A stretch of 64,000 nt of DNA from Dryas octopetala (lineage: Eukaryota > Streptophyta > Magnoliopsida > Rosales > Rosaceae), in contig OY992835.1 of the NCBI GenBank assembly GCA_963921425.1, positions 25,991,322-26,055,321 on the forward strand. Reading direction: 5' to 3'. Made by a program: the position numbers and the translations under genes. The notes beneath the pieces were generated by a model. The model did no database searches. It was not told where the DNA came from and saw nothing but the letters and a program-made list of their open reading frames with translations. Position 1 is the stretch's first letter; each line of letters opens with the position of its first letter. Positions 12,129 to 22,396 of the stretch are shown piece after piece.

Positions 12129-12519
12129 ATGGGCAATGCTTGGGTCACCCGAGGGTACCTGCCGGTCACCTCATCTTAGGATCAGAATTGTTTATTGTTT
12201 AAATCACTTATTAAAAATTATATACGTAAAAAATTAACTCAATTGAAACTCGTTTAGTTATATAACTGTTGTCAAATAAATAAAATAAATAGACGATTTG
12301 GTCATGAAACCACTATTTAAATACAGATTATCCATTTATTCAATAACAATTATATAACTAAATGATTGTCGATTGAGTTAATTTTTTACATAAATAATTT
12401 TTAATAAGTGATTTAAAAAAATAAACGGTTCTTATCCTAAGCTTGCACTTCCGAATAAGCATTTTTTGGAGTGTGGGTGTATATGGAGAGCACCCCTAGA
12501 GTGACCCAAGTATTGTCCT
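12129..12519. mobile_element. Fold-back MITE, same family as the element at 36911-37319
   Basis: Terminal inverted repeats around CAATGCTTGGGTCACCC (left) and GAGTGACCCAAGTATTGTCC (right). The interior is a second pair of complementary arms (GTAAAAAATTAACTCAATTG near 12228 against CGATTGAGTTAATTTTTTAC near 12369). Target duplication not clear in this copy. Confidence 0.65.
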
Positions 12520-12521
12520 TA

Positions 12522-12890
12522 GAGCATCTACAGTGGTGAGGTTCATTTCAATTTTATTACAATAAATTAAACTAAAGGTAAAAGAATGACTTGCAGTGGT
12601 AGAGTTCATTTCAAATTGGGGATCAATAGTTTTTTTCTGAGATAAACAATATAAACTCTGAAGTGAAATTCATTTAAATAAGCTGGCCTACTATGTGAAA
12701 AAGTATATATCTATAGCCTCTCATATGTTGACACATAGACTACATTATATTTCTTTGTCTCTCATCTTAAATTTTTGAACTGAATTATTGAATAACCACT
12801 ACAATTAAAACTGCAGTTTAGTTCAATAGGTGCCAAAACAATTCACAAAATTGAACTAAACTATTGAACAACCACTACAAATGATCTTCA
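12522..12890. mobile_element. Possible Tourist-like MITE
   Basis: The left end AGCATCTACAGTGGTGAG resembles, in inverse, the right end ACCACTACAAATGATCTT (about 10 of 13 core bases), and internal segments AATTGAACTAAACTATTGAA and AACTGAATTATTGAATAACC are repeated. The CAGTGGTGAG core also occurs at the ends of the Harbinger element at 33390-36809. Ends and target site are uncertain. Confidence 0.35.
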
Positions 12891-13526
12891 TATATACCAC
12901 GTTTTGCTCGTAGATCTAATAAATGGTTGGGCTACAAACTGGGAATTAGGAACCAATTGTCTTACAGCTCCAAACATCACAAGACTCACGCTAGGCGGCT
13001 AGGGTGTAGTTTAGATTCGAAAATCCAATTTCGGCTGATTTTAATTTTTAATTTTCCAATTTTAAAAGGTCTAAATTATATCCAAAATCTGAAATGACCA
13101 AATCGGAATTCCAATTTGAAATTTTCGATTTATTTGAAATTTATATTAATATTATATATTTCTAATTTGTTTGATCTATATATTTCATTGTTTTTTATTT
13201 ATTTTAAACATATAAATTCATAATATGCTGAAAAATAACACTAATACTATACATATAATTATATGTATGTAAGATATAAATATTTGTGTATTCTATAAAA
13301 ATATATGCTAATAAACACATACGCATATATATCTTATTTCTAATCTGATCTGATCGAAACTTCGAAACACACACTTAAATCAAACCGAAGAGAGAAAAAA
13401 AAAAAATTGAAGGAAACACGTATCGACTATCAAAACATCAAAGGAAATTTCATTAAATAGAATGGTTATTTTGGCCAAAAAGAAGAATGTTTAATTAAAG
13501 ATATCTACACATGAGGTAACAGCAAC
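12891..13526. other. AT-rich intergenic DNA before the tRNA gene
   Basis: Contains a diverged repeat rich in AATCCAATTTCGG-like words (13015-13140), probably degraded transposon sequence. No gene seen. Confidence 0.4.
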
Positions 13527-13608
13527 GTCGATATGTCCGAGTGGTTAAGGAGACAGACTTGAAATCTGTTGGGCTTCGCCCGCGCAGGTTCGAACCCTGC
13601 TGTCGACG
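13527..13608 (+). tRNA. tRNA-Ser(UGA)
   Basis: An 82-nt cloverleaf. The acceptor GTCGATA pairs with TGTCGAC plus discriminator G. The anticodon loop CTTGAAA has anticodon TGA at 13560-13562. There is a class II variable arm (TGGGCTTCGCCCGC) and a T arm with GGTTCGAACC. Internal A box (GTGGTTAAGG) and B box (GGTTCGAACCC) are intact, and a T-run starting at 13619 would end Pol III transcription. No intron. The CCA end is not encoded, as expected for a nuclear gene. Confidence 0.97.
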
Positions 13609-13618
13609 ATTTGTGAAT

Positions 13619-13626
13619 CTTTTTTT
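13619..13626 (+). terminator. RNA polymerase III terminator of tRNA-Ser
   Basis: A run of T residues about ten bases after the tRNA 3' end. Confidence 0.8.
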
Positions 13627-14273
13627 GGATATATATAGCATATGTTCAATCCTACAGGCCTACGGCCCACCTCTCTTTTAATGGACTGTAGTGGAGGGCA
13701 AGAGAGGGCTTTTTTCTTTTTTGCTTAAAATTTCCATAGTTAGTTCAGCCCATAGCCCATCTAATCCTTTACCTTTAGCCCACCTCCAGCCCCCATCCTC
13801 CTCAACCCCAAGGCCCAGCCTATAAGGATATGTTAAGGAGGTACAAGTCATTATGAATGAGAGGGCAAAATGTCTGGTTGTACTAGCATTAGTGTTATTG
13901 TATAAGTTTGGCAGTGAGTCAAGTACATTTTTTGAAATTTGAATATATAATCCATACAGAAAAATGTATTTGTACGTTATGAGTAATAAGTGTTACGTGG
14001 GAAGCTTCCTTGGGATGCATGTGAGTTGTGAGGTGTAAACAACTACAAGACTAAAAATGTGTGAATAGGAATAGCTTGATTCTGTAACCTTCACCTTTTC
14101 CTAGTCATCGATCCCTTGTCTCTTCCTCCCCAAAGGCAACCATACTCATTATTATAGTAGTCATTGGCAGACAGAGATCGATCCCACTTAACTTAAACAG
14201 ATTTAGATTTTGGGTTGAGAGTAGTTGAGAGAGATCAAGAAGGCAAGTAGAAGCAGGTAGCAGATCATCGAAG
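13627..14273. other. Intergenic and promoter of DUF3339 copy 1
   Basis: Several GCCCA/GGCCCA words (13655-13815) resemble site II elements. Otherwise no feature seen. Confidence 0.4.
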
Positions 14274-14486
14274 ATGTCGGATTGGGGCCCAGTTTTCGTT
14301 GCAGTAGTGCTGTTTATACTGCTAACTCCAGGATTGCTGATTCAGATGCCTGGAAAATCCCGATTCGTAGAGTTCGGAAACTTTCAGACAAGTGGAGTTT
14401 CTATTCTGGTTCATTCCATCATCTACTTTGCACTCATCTGTATCTTCTTATTAGCTATTGGAGTCCACATGTATGTTGGCTCTTAA
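14274..14486 (+). CDS. DUF3339 small membrane protein, copy 1
   Basis: An intronless 70-aa ORF starting MSDWGPVFVAVVLFILLTPG. The family signature is plain: the (M)xDWGPV start, a first membrane helix ending LLTPGLL, a polar hinge QMPGKSRFVEFGNFQTSGVS, and a second helix ILVHSIIYFALICIFLLAIG ending in a His-containing tail. DUF3339 proteins are plant-specific two-helix proteins of about 68 aa with no settled function. It is the first of five paralogues between here and 21107, which alternate in strand. Downstream of the stop the sequence is non-coding. Confidence 0.93.
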   Translation: MSDWGPVFVAVVLFILLTPGLLIQMPGKSRFVEFGNFQTSGVSILVHSIIYFALICIFLLAIGVHMYVGS

Positions 14487-15467
14487 TTTTTAAACACCAG
14501 GCCATCTCAATATTTCTCAACTCGATCTACTACTTGTACCAAATTGTCTGTCTAGAGTTGATTGTACTGTATGTTTCCTCAGGATTTAATTGTCTCTCTC
14601 ATTTACATTTTCAATTTGATGAGTAATTATGTGCTTGATTAGCTTGTTTGGATTTGATCTTTTTCTAGTAATTACTGGATTTTCTTCTTGCTAGGTATGG
14701 ATTAGTTGGAATTCATGACAAGAAAGCATCTGTATAGTACTACAACATCAGAGAGTATTTTGTATTAGCTACCATTTTACAACAAGCAAATTCAGAATTT
14801 TTGTATGCTAATTCAAACATACAAGTTTGATCAGTAGCAGAACCAACAATTATGTATCATTTATGTGCATATCTTGAGGCTTTAGTACTGGTTTGAGAGT
14901 CAGTTAGCAGATTTGCATGAGTTCAGAGCCTCATACCAGGGGAAGTGCAAGAAACAAGGTAGCAAAGAGAAAGACCATAAGTATGGCTTAATTTCATGGT
15001 GCATAGGTAGCCTCCATGTAGTAGTAGGGTGAGTTTTTTTGCTAATCTGTGAAGCTTTAATGGGAATCATCTAAATTCATCCACTAATAAAAGGAAAACA
15101 AATTCTAAGAACATATGGTTGCCTTTCTGATACATGTCAAAAACATATGCTTTGTGGTTGAGATCCTTGCAAGTTGTAAGCAATTATTTGCGTCTTTAAA
15201 GAATTAGATTTATGCAAAGACCTATGCTTGCAAGACCACAACTGCTTGTTTTCCTGCATATTTCAAAGGGAATTTATTCACAATGCATGGCAAAGTAATT
15301 GTTCATTTGCACAAAAGCAGAATACATGTAGCTCCACTGCACCAGCAGTAAATGAAAACAAGTAAAAACAACAAAATTAAATCCTTGTGTACTGTAAAGC
15401 AGCACTAAGCTGGTCTGCCAAAACTTGAGAATTGAGAATTGACATGGTCCGGTGGCTCTGGTGTTTC
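14487..15467. other. 3' regions between convergent DUF3339 copies 1 and 2
   Basis: AT-rich, with no further ORF of interest. Confidence 0.5.
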
Positions 15468-15674
15468 CTAAACATAGATGTGAATGTCAAGAATAACAAG
15501 AAGCAGAATAATTAGCAAACCATAGATAACAGTGTGCAAGAATATGGAGGCCACACTGGTCTTCATGTTCATAAATTCGAAGGGGCGCTCCTTGCCTGGC
15601 ATTTGAAACACCAGCCCTGGTGACAAAAATGCAAACAACGCTGAAGCTATCAGGGGAGCTGCCCAATTTTTCAT
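15468..15674 (-). CDS. DUF3339 small membrane protein, copy 2 (most diverged)
   Basis: A 68-aa intronless ORF, MKNWAAPLIASALFAFLSPG at the start. It keeps the family framework (SPGLVFQMPGKERPFEFMN hinge, MKTSVASIFLHTVIYGLLI second helix, IHIYV end) but has lost the DWGPV signature, which reads NWAAPL. It lies on the strand opposite to copies 1 and 3. The intact frame and hinge argue for a functional diverged paralogue over a pseudogene. Confidence 0.88.
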   Translation of the reverse strand: MKNWAAPLIASALFAFLSPGLVFQMPGKERPFEFMNMKTSVASIFLHTVIYGLLIILLLVILDIHIYV

Positions 15675-16253
15675 TCTAAGCTTCTCTGTCTCTCCCCAGA
15701 TTTCCCTTCACCCTTCTTTGACTATGTAGAAGAATAATGGAAAAAGCATATATAAAAAAAGAGCTTTGGATGCCATAAAATGTATTCTACTGCTTAAAAG
15801 AGGGAATGAGAATGAGAGAATCCCATAAAGCTAGAACATGATATAATTATCAACCATCCACTTTGGCCCCTTTTTTAAAATTGAAAATCCTTGGTAGTGC
15901 AGCTATTGTTGCTTTGCTTTGTTGAATTATTGGAATTTGGATAAGTAGAGCATCATTTTCTATTGTTGTTGTCAAGGCCATAACTCATGGAAAAGGCAGG
16001 CATATAAAATTATAAATAGCATAGGCATAATATTGTTGTTTGCAAATTGCAATGAACAGCAGTTCCATTTCGCACTTATGGGTTGTGGCTGTTACATGCT
16101 TCAATCACCGTCCATTTCAGTTTTCAATCCCTGACTGACTGACTCACTGTCTATTTAATTAGGCCACAGAGCTTAAGCCTTTCTCTACAGCAGTCCTAGT
16201 TCAATGTAGTGGGGAAGAATAAATAAAAAAAGAAAAAGCTTTCAAGTAGTGGG

Positions 16254-16314
16254 TGGGCCCATCAGTAGATTGGGCTTATTCGTTTATTCTGGGCCACCGC
16301 CAGAGAGTGGGCCC
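16254..16314. promoter_or_regulatory. Four site II elements upstream of DUF3339 copy 3
   Basis: TGGGCC/TGGGCT occur at 16254, 16271, 16290 and 16308, two of them within GGGCCCA or GTGGGCCCAC palindromes, about 260-320 bp before the ATG at 16573. TCP factors bind such sites; use here is inferred. Confidence 0.45.
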
Positions 16315-16572
16315 ACTTGCGCTCATGTAATCTGCAACCGACAGTAGAGAAACCAAGCTGGTACTAGTAGCTTGCTCCTCCGTCTGTTGGCCATGGTTGC
16401 TTAAAACTTGAAAATTGTTTCGAATTCCGAATCCCAAGTGTCACTCTCACTTGCAAATCTCAATAAACAAACAAAAACAAAAGCCTTTGAGTTCCATCCT
16501 CATCCCCATCGCGTCAGTCACGGGAAAGCCCAAAAGGCCAAAACCCTCATCGAAATCTCATTTCATCTGAAA

Positions 16573-16782
16573 ATGGCGGACTGGGGGCCCGTGTTGATCG
16601 GAGTGGTGCTGTTCATTCTGCTGCAACCGGGACTACTGTTCTCGTTACCGGGAAACAGCAGGCAGGTGGAGTTTGGGAGCATGAAGACCAACGGCAAGGC
16701 CATAGCTGTCCACACTCTCATCTTTTTCGCTCTCTATGCCATTCTCACCTTGGCCGTCCACATCCACATCTATACCGGCTGA
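16573..16782 (+). CDS. DUF3339 small membrane protein, copy 3
   Basis: 69 aa, MADWGPVLIGVVLFILLQPG then LLFSLPGNSRQVEFGSMKTN, second helix AIAVHTLIFFALYAILTLAV and tail HIHIYTG. The open frame extends upstream to 16408, but ATG 16573 gives the exact family N-terminus, so the longer start is rejected. Intronless. Confidence 0.93.
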   Translation: MADWGPVLIGVVLFILLQPGLLFSLPGNSRQVEFGSMKTNGKAIAVHTLIFFALYAILTLAVHIHIYTG

Positions 16783-17855
16783 TCCGGTACTCTCACTGCT
16801 TTCGTTCTCTTTGTCTGTGTCTGTCTTTTTCTGGGTTCTGTTGTTGTAACTTAATACCTGTTGCTCTTGAAATTTTATATATAAAGCTCAGATCTTTTTG
16901 GGTTTCAACTGCTTGGTTATGGTCCTTAATCTTTTCCATTTTCTTATAATCTATGATTTGAGAATCCCTTTTTTTATGATTCTACATATAGGATCTCTGG
17001 TGCAATGTAGTGTTGTTGGACTGCTCAAGAGTCGAACCACTACTGAGCTTAAGCTCCTCTAAAAATAGGTAGAATAGCCAATCTACCAAAGGAGGTTGGG
17101 GAAGTCGGTGTTGGTTGAGCCCAAAGCTCACGCTTCTTGGCTCAAGCTATTCTGGGCAGCGGGTACATTTGAACCCACTTTTGACACATTGGGTAGGACT
17201 AGAAATCTAGAATGACCGAGTCCACCTCTATCATGTGGTCCCAAGACCACCTTAATTGCTTTTCAATTTATTTTTATTATTATGCTTTGATTGAATATTA
17301 TATTTGAAGAGGGGTTCGAACTTTGAATTAGAGAGCTTTTTAGAGGAGAAGTGTGTGGGGAATGTAGACGTTCTCATTCAACTATTTCTATAAACCCTTA
17401 TTGTTTCAGTTGGTTATGAATGTCCATGGTTTGGTTTAGGAAATCCTTTTGCTATTAGTTGATATTCGTAATCAGAAATCCTTATACACATGCTTGGATG
17501 GTCCTAAGCTCATGCTTTCTGTGTAGCTGATACTACACAACTTAAAATAATGGAAACTTAATCAGATCAAACTCAATATAGAACAACCATGTGGGGTTGA
17601 AACTGAAGAGATGCAATTGCAGGGCACCACTTTGAGGAGACAATTCATTATTATGCTCATTTACAATGTCAATTGTGAAGTGAACTAAAACCAATTAGGT
17701 AGCGATACAACATTCAACAAGGAGCGCAGTGTAGTTGAAGAGGAAGAAGGAAAGCCAAATAAGGAGTTCATTTAAAAAATCAAAATAGTATTAGAAAACA
17801 AGAAAAAGAAAAACAGGGGTTGTGGGTGGTGACTGGTGACTGAAAATGATTTGTA
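16783..17855. other. Intergenic between DUF3339 copies 3 and 4
   Basis: Converging 3' ends. The stretch 16990-17260 is somewhat GC-richer and unlike the flanks, possibly a transposon remnant, but I find no ends. Confidence 0.4.
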
Positions 17856-18066
17856 TCAGTTGACATGTATGTGAATACCGATTGCAATTATCAAGATGGT
17901 GATTATGCAGAAGTATATGACGGCATGGACCAGGATGGCAATCCCACTTGTGCACATGTTTCCGAACTCCATCACCCTTGTCCTTGCTGGTAGTTGGAAT
18001 AGCAGCCCTGGTGACAGCAGGATGAACAAAACCACTGCAGCGACGACCGGCCCCCAATCAGCACTC

Positions 18067-18068
<2 letters not shown>
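17856..18068 (-). CDS. DUF3339 small membrane protein, copy 4
   Basis: 70 aa, MSADWGPVVAAVVLFILLSP, hinge QLPARTRVMEFGNMCTSG, second helix IAILVHAVIYFCIITILIIA, tail GIHIHVN. Start set at 18068 by homology; upstream in-frame codons translate a (TC)n tract and are not family sequence. The 5' leader therefore contains about 20 GA dinucleotides directly before the start codon. Confidence 0.93.

Positions 18069-18069
<1 letters not shown>

Positions 18070-18110
<41 letters not shown>
18070..18110. repeat. (TC)n microsatellite in the leader of DUF3339 copy 4
   Basis: About 20 uninterrupted TC units, GA on the transcribed sense strand, two bases upstream of the ATG. It may act as a GAGA-type element; it is also likely to be length-variable. 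Confidence 0.9.
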
Positions 18111-18111
<1 letters not shown>

Positions 18112-18757
18112 AGGAATGGAATGGAGGTGTGTGGAAACTTGAGACTTCTCTTCAAATGGGCATATGGACTGTTATGATCTTAACTATTATGTAGAAGGAT
18201 GTATTCTGTTTCTTAGTGAAGAAGGAGATGGAGGGGGATGCTAAACTTAGTGAGAAGGAAGACAGTGGGGTTAAAAGAGAAGAAAGGTATTAGTATTAGG
18301 AGAAGGTGGTGGGTTTGCTTTAATCTTTATGGGGGATGGAAACAAAGGCGTTTGCTTGCTTTCATAAGCTTCCAATAATTGTTCGCCAAGAAGGGCTCTT
18401 TTTGCCTGCTTTAGAGATTGATGAAGGCGGTGTCTTCTTTACGGAAATGTCATTAAATAATATTTCGAAAATGAAGTGTAAAGTTGTAGTTTTAGGGTAA
18501 TGCATGTTTGGAATGCTTTCCTTGTTTGATTTACCTTTCTACAGGAAAAAGCTATAAAGCATATATCAAGGAATGCAGGGAGTACCACAAGTTGAAACGC
18601 CAAGAAATTATAATGCAGAAACATGTCTGCTACTTGAATTGACCAAGGTCAACAAAAAAAAAAAAAAAGAATTAGACGTTAGTTGGCCAGCAACAAAGTG
18701 ATGCTAAGATCAATTATTTGGAATTTGGGGCCCACGAAAGGGAAGCAGTGAAGGACT
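18111..18757. other. Promoter side of DUF3339 copy 4
   Basis: Ordinary AT-rich sequence; no gene recognised. Confidence 0.4.
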
Positions 18758-18765
18758 AAGGAACT

Positions 18766-19805
18766 TAGGGCTGGGTAAAAATACCGAAATATCGAAAAAT
18801 ACCGATACCGAACCGATTTTATACCGAAAAATACCGATACCGAAAATACCGATGAATTCGGTAACGGTATTGGTTTACAAAACCCGGTACTGACGGTATA
18901 CCGATACCGACCGCATATTAAAAAAATATAATTAAAATAATTCATTTTTATACATTAATATACTATACTGGTATATCCTAAATATAAAATACTTAGTATT
19001 ACCTTTCTATATAATTTACAATTTTATATAATACATTTCTAATTTTTTATAATTTATATCAAACATATATAAATTTATAAACCCTAAACCTATAACTTAT
19101 ATGTTTTTTAATTTATATAATACATTTTTATATAAAAACTAATTAAAAATACCCTAAACCCTAATATTATACTAAATTATAAACCCTATATAGTATATAG
19201 TATATGTATATGATATCTCATACTAAATTACTAATTTCTATACCCTAATAGTCTAATACTATAAATTTATAATTCATAGATTCATAATTGGTAACTTAGA
19301 GTTTGGTATATAGTATATAATATAATACTAATATGATATAATATGGTATAGTATAGTTTAATATGATAATTTTAGTAATTTAGTATATTAATATAATATG
19401 ATAACACTAGAAATTTAAATTTTTATTCAACTATGGTTTTAAGAGGTTTTTAAAGGATGTTGAATTGTGAAGCCCCGTATTTATTTCCGAAGGTTTATTT
19501 TGAAAAGTATTTTAAAGATTTTGGAATTTATTTGGAAAATAAGAAGAGTTTTGATTTAATTTGGGCTTGACTCAAAGTTGACTTTTAAAACTAGTGGACT
19601 TTTGATTTTGACTTTTGGCCCATTAGAAAGGTCTCGAGCTTACGATTTCATAGACACGTAGCACACGTTGATCAGAATTACGGTTTAGAAGTTACGGATC
19701 ATACAAGTGTGGGGCAATTGTGTAAAATTTGCATAAGGGTTTTAAAAACCCATTTTAATTTCTGAAATCCCTCATTCTCTCTCCTCTCTCCAGAAATTTC
19801 AACAA

Positions 19806-19877
<72 letters not shown>

Positions 19878-20389
19878 CTCACTGACTTCTCTCTCTCGGG
19901 CAGCACTCCCCTGCGCACAAACATCTCCACCCAAGTCCAGCCCCTCCGACCACTTTCCTCGACAACCCAAGATCATCGGCGGTGAGCTGTTCTCGCCGGC
20001 GCCAACCCCCCCAGACCAGTCCCCTTTGCCAGCCCGCCGCTCTCTCTCTCCTCTGTTCTCTCTCTCCTTCGCGCCCCCTGCAAGCGCACATGGCCCAGCC
20101 ACCATAGCCACCTGACGCCGACCACCTTCCCCGGCCTCTCCTCCAGCCAGCCCAACTCCCCTGCGCGACCCCTGCTCGGGAAACCTCCAACAGGACCGCT
20201 GGCTCCTCCAATTTTCCGATCGATCTCCTCTGTCGCACCCCCTTCCCTCTCTCCCTCTCTCTGTCTTATCTCTCCTGTAGTTGGCACCGCCACTCTCCGA
20301 CCGATACCGAAGTGATCGGTTACCGACCCATATCGGTCGGAATTCGGTATGGGTGTTTCGGTACGGTAACCGTACCGAACCCACCCCTA
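18766..20389. mobile_element. hAT-type non-autonomous transposon with foreign core
   Basis: The termini TAGGGCTGGGTAAAAATACC (left) and, inverted, TAGGGGTGGGTTCGGTACGG (right) are hAT-like, and the perfect 8-bp repeat AAGGAACT flanks both ends (18758-18765 and 20390-20397). Sub-terminal regions are filled with CCGATACCGAA words, the usual transposase-binding style repeats. The core changes character: 18920-19430 is extremely AT-rich, while 19440-20290 carries GCCCCGTATTTATTTCC, a long (TC)n tract and a C-rich part, looking like inserted retroelement LTR sequence. No transposase ORF. The 209-aa minus ORF is low-complexity read-through of the TC tract. Confidence 0.85.
19808..19873. repeat. (TC)n microsatellite inside the hAT element
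   Basis: About 33 TC units. Confidence 0.95.
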
Positions 20390-20397
20390 AAGGAACT

Positions 20398-20897
20398 GGT
20401 ATATGATATGAGAAAACAACTGTTACTTACAACGGGCTGAGCTTAGACAAAGAATTGAAAAATGATTAGGCCCAAATCCAGTGAAGCAGGGTCTATTAAC
20501 TTGGGCCGGAAAGAAGACCCAAATTGTGTATTATTACAGTTAGAGCCGTCCAAAGTGGAAAGAAAACAGGGCACTTGATGCCCTTCCAATGGGGGCGGTC
20601 CAAACCAAGATAATGGAAATTAGAGTCAGCCGATTACAACCTTTTGCTTTGTCCTGGAGCTTTCTGTTAGACTCCTAAATTCCAAAATTGTCTTTATACA
20701 GGCGACTCTATCTGTTCCCAATTCTCTTTTTATGGCGCTTCCTTGTTGCTGGTCTTTCATTTCCTTACTAGTGTAGCACTAGTACATAGCACTAGTACAT
20801 ACTACAGTCTTGTTCATCAATATTATACTCGATATTTGTTTTTTGCCCAGCATTGCTGGACTTACTGTGACATACCATAGCATATATAGAATAGAAA
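20398..20897. promoter_or_regulatory. Promoter region of DUF3339 copy 5
   Basis: Contains AGGCCCAA, TTGGGCCGG and ACGGGCTGAG words (20430-20515) of site II type, and CACTAGTACATA duplicated at 20777-20800. The leader holds CATATATAG just before the ATG. Exact promoter limits unknown. Confidence 0.35.
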
Positions 20898-21107
20898 ATG
20901 GCGGATTGGGGACCAGTGGTGATAGCAGTGGTGCTGTTTGTGCTGTTGACACCGGGGCTGTTGTTTCAGCTGCCAGGGAACAGCCGAGTGGTGGAGTTTA
21001 ACAACATGCAGACGAGTGGGGTCTCCATCTTGGTCCACACCATCATTTACTTTGCTCTCGTCACCATTTTTCTCATTGCTATTGGTGTTCACATCTTTAC
21101 TGGCTAG
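20898..21107 (+). CDS. DUF3339 small membrane protein, copy 5
   Basis: 69 aa, MADWGPVVIAVVLFVLLTPG, hinge LLFQLPGNSRVVEFNNMQTS, second helix ILVHTIIYFALVTIFLIAIG, tail VHIFTG. This copy is closest to the family consensus and to copy 1. It is separated from copy 4 by the hAT insertion, so the cluster was probably tighter before that event. Intronless and complete. Confidence 0.94.
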   Translation: MADWGPVVIAVVLFVLLTPGLLFQLPGNSRVVEFNNMQTSGVSILVHTIIYFALVTIFLIAIGVHIFTG

Positions 21108-22152
21108 CAACCTACCTACCACTTTCATGTCCATTTATATGGAGATCGATATTCATATAGCATATTCCACATCCACTGCCCTTGTCCCTGTGGGGTACTA
21201 CCACATCCACATCCGTTCATTTCAATTACTATGGAATATATCTTCTGTGGGGTACTACTGTTTTGTTGATTACAAATCATTTTATGATTTATGGGTGATT
21301 ACGGTTATAATTAACAAGTTTCTTTTTGATAAAAATGAATGTCCCCCAACCCCAAGAAAGAAAAAAAGCTCAAGACTATTTAAGATTTGAATTTTAGTTT
21401 ATACGCCCGGGGTTCCAAGCTTAGCACTGATTAAAGGAAAATGATGGTGACGGCTGCCCAAGGATTTCAACAGGCACCGCTATGATTTCTGGAACTATAA
21501 GCCCACAAGTTTACGAAAAATATAGTAGAAGTGTAGACCTAATACAACAAAACTTAAAATTTACAATAAAAAGGGAAACTGACGTGTGCTATTAAAGAGG
21601 GAAGAGAGAAGGAATCAAAACGACCTAGTATTATGATTAGCACTGGTCAGCACAATTTGGATTAATAGAGATTTCAAATTCTTCCAAGATATTAACTCTC
21701 TATATATACATATATTTGTCCACACACACACCATTAACAACTTAATACTACTTTGATATTATCATCACCATTTTGGCATTGGTCATAACAAATTATTATT
21801 AAGTTCTACATGAAAGAAATCAAAGAATGCAATGCAAGCCACGTTGACAACCTCTGAACTCCTGATCGATCAATGCTCTTAGAGCTTACAAGACAAATTA
21901 ATATACACAATTTTTCGGAATGACATAACAGTCCAGTTGATTTGGGGAGAAGTTTGCACTGGGGCTGGGATGTACCACAATGCATAATTTAGCACTTCTT
22001 TCTATTGGGCCGTATAATGTTGCCTTCAAAGACCCAAAACCCATCAGCCCAGCAGCCCAATCCATCATATTGAGGTTGATTTTGTGTTGTCATGTTGAAT
22101 TGAGAGTTTGAGACACAAAATACACAGAGCATCACACTGAGAACTATTCAAC

Positions 22153-22184
<32 letters not shown>

Positions 22185-22396
22185 GAGGCATAGAGCACGA
22201 GAGGTGTCCCACACATACAAAGCGTACAACAAATCAGTCACCGAAGAAAAAAAGCATTGACATCATGCCACTAGTACTATGTACTAGTTGAGTGAGAGTG
22301 ACACGTGCATGCAGATGCCCCGTCTTAGGCGTACGTGGCAATTCCTGCTTGTGCCACACATATAACACTTTACTTGGATTTGAAAGGTCAAAGGAC
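21108..22396. other. Intergenic between DUF3339 copy 5 and the 3' end of the MADS gene
   Basis: AT-rich; (CATA)n microsatellite at about 22153-22183. The 3' UTR of the MADS gene lies at the right side. No other gene. Confidence 0.5.

Noticed and set aside
16408..16572. N-terminal extension of DUF3339 copy 3
   Set aside because: All family members start MxDWGP; the extension has no counterpart in the paralogues.
19078..19165. CCCTAAACCCTAA words, telomere-like
   Set aside because: Only isolated pairs of the plant telomere unit in AT-rich DNA, not an interstitial telomere array.
19755..20384. 209-aa minus-strand ORF with RERERE repeats, and overlapping ORFs
   Set aside because: Read-through of the (TC)n tract and GC-rich core within the hAT element; no family signature.
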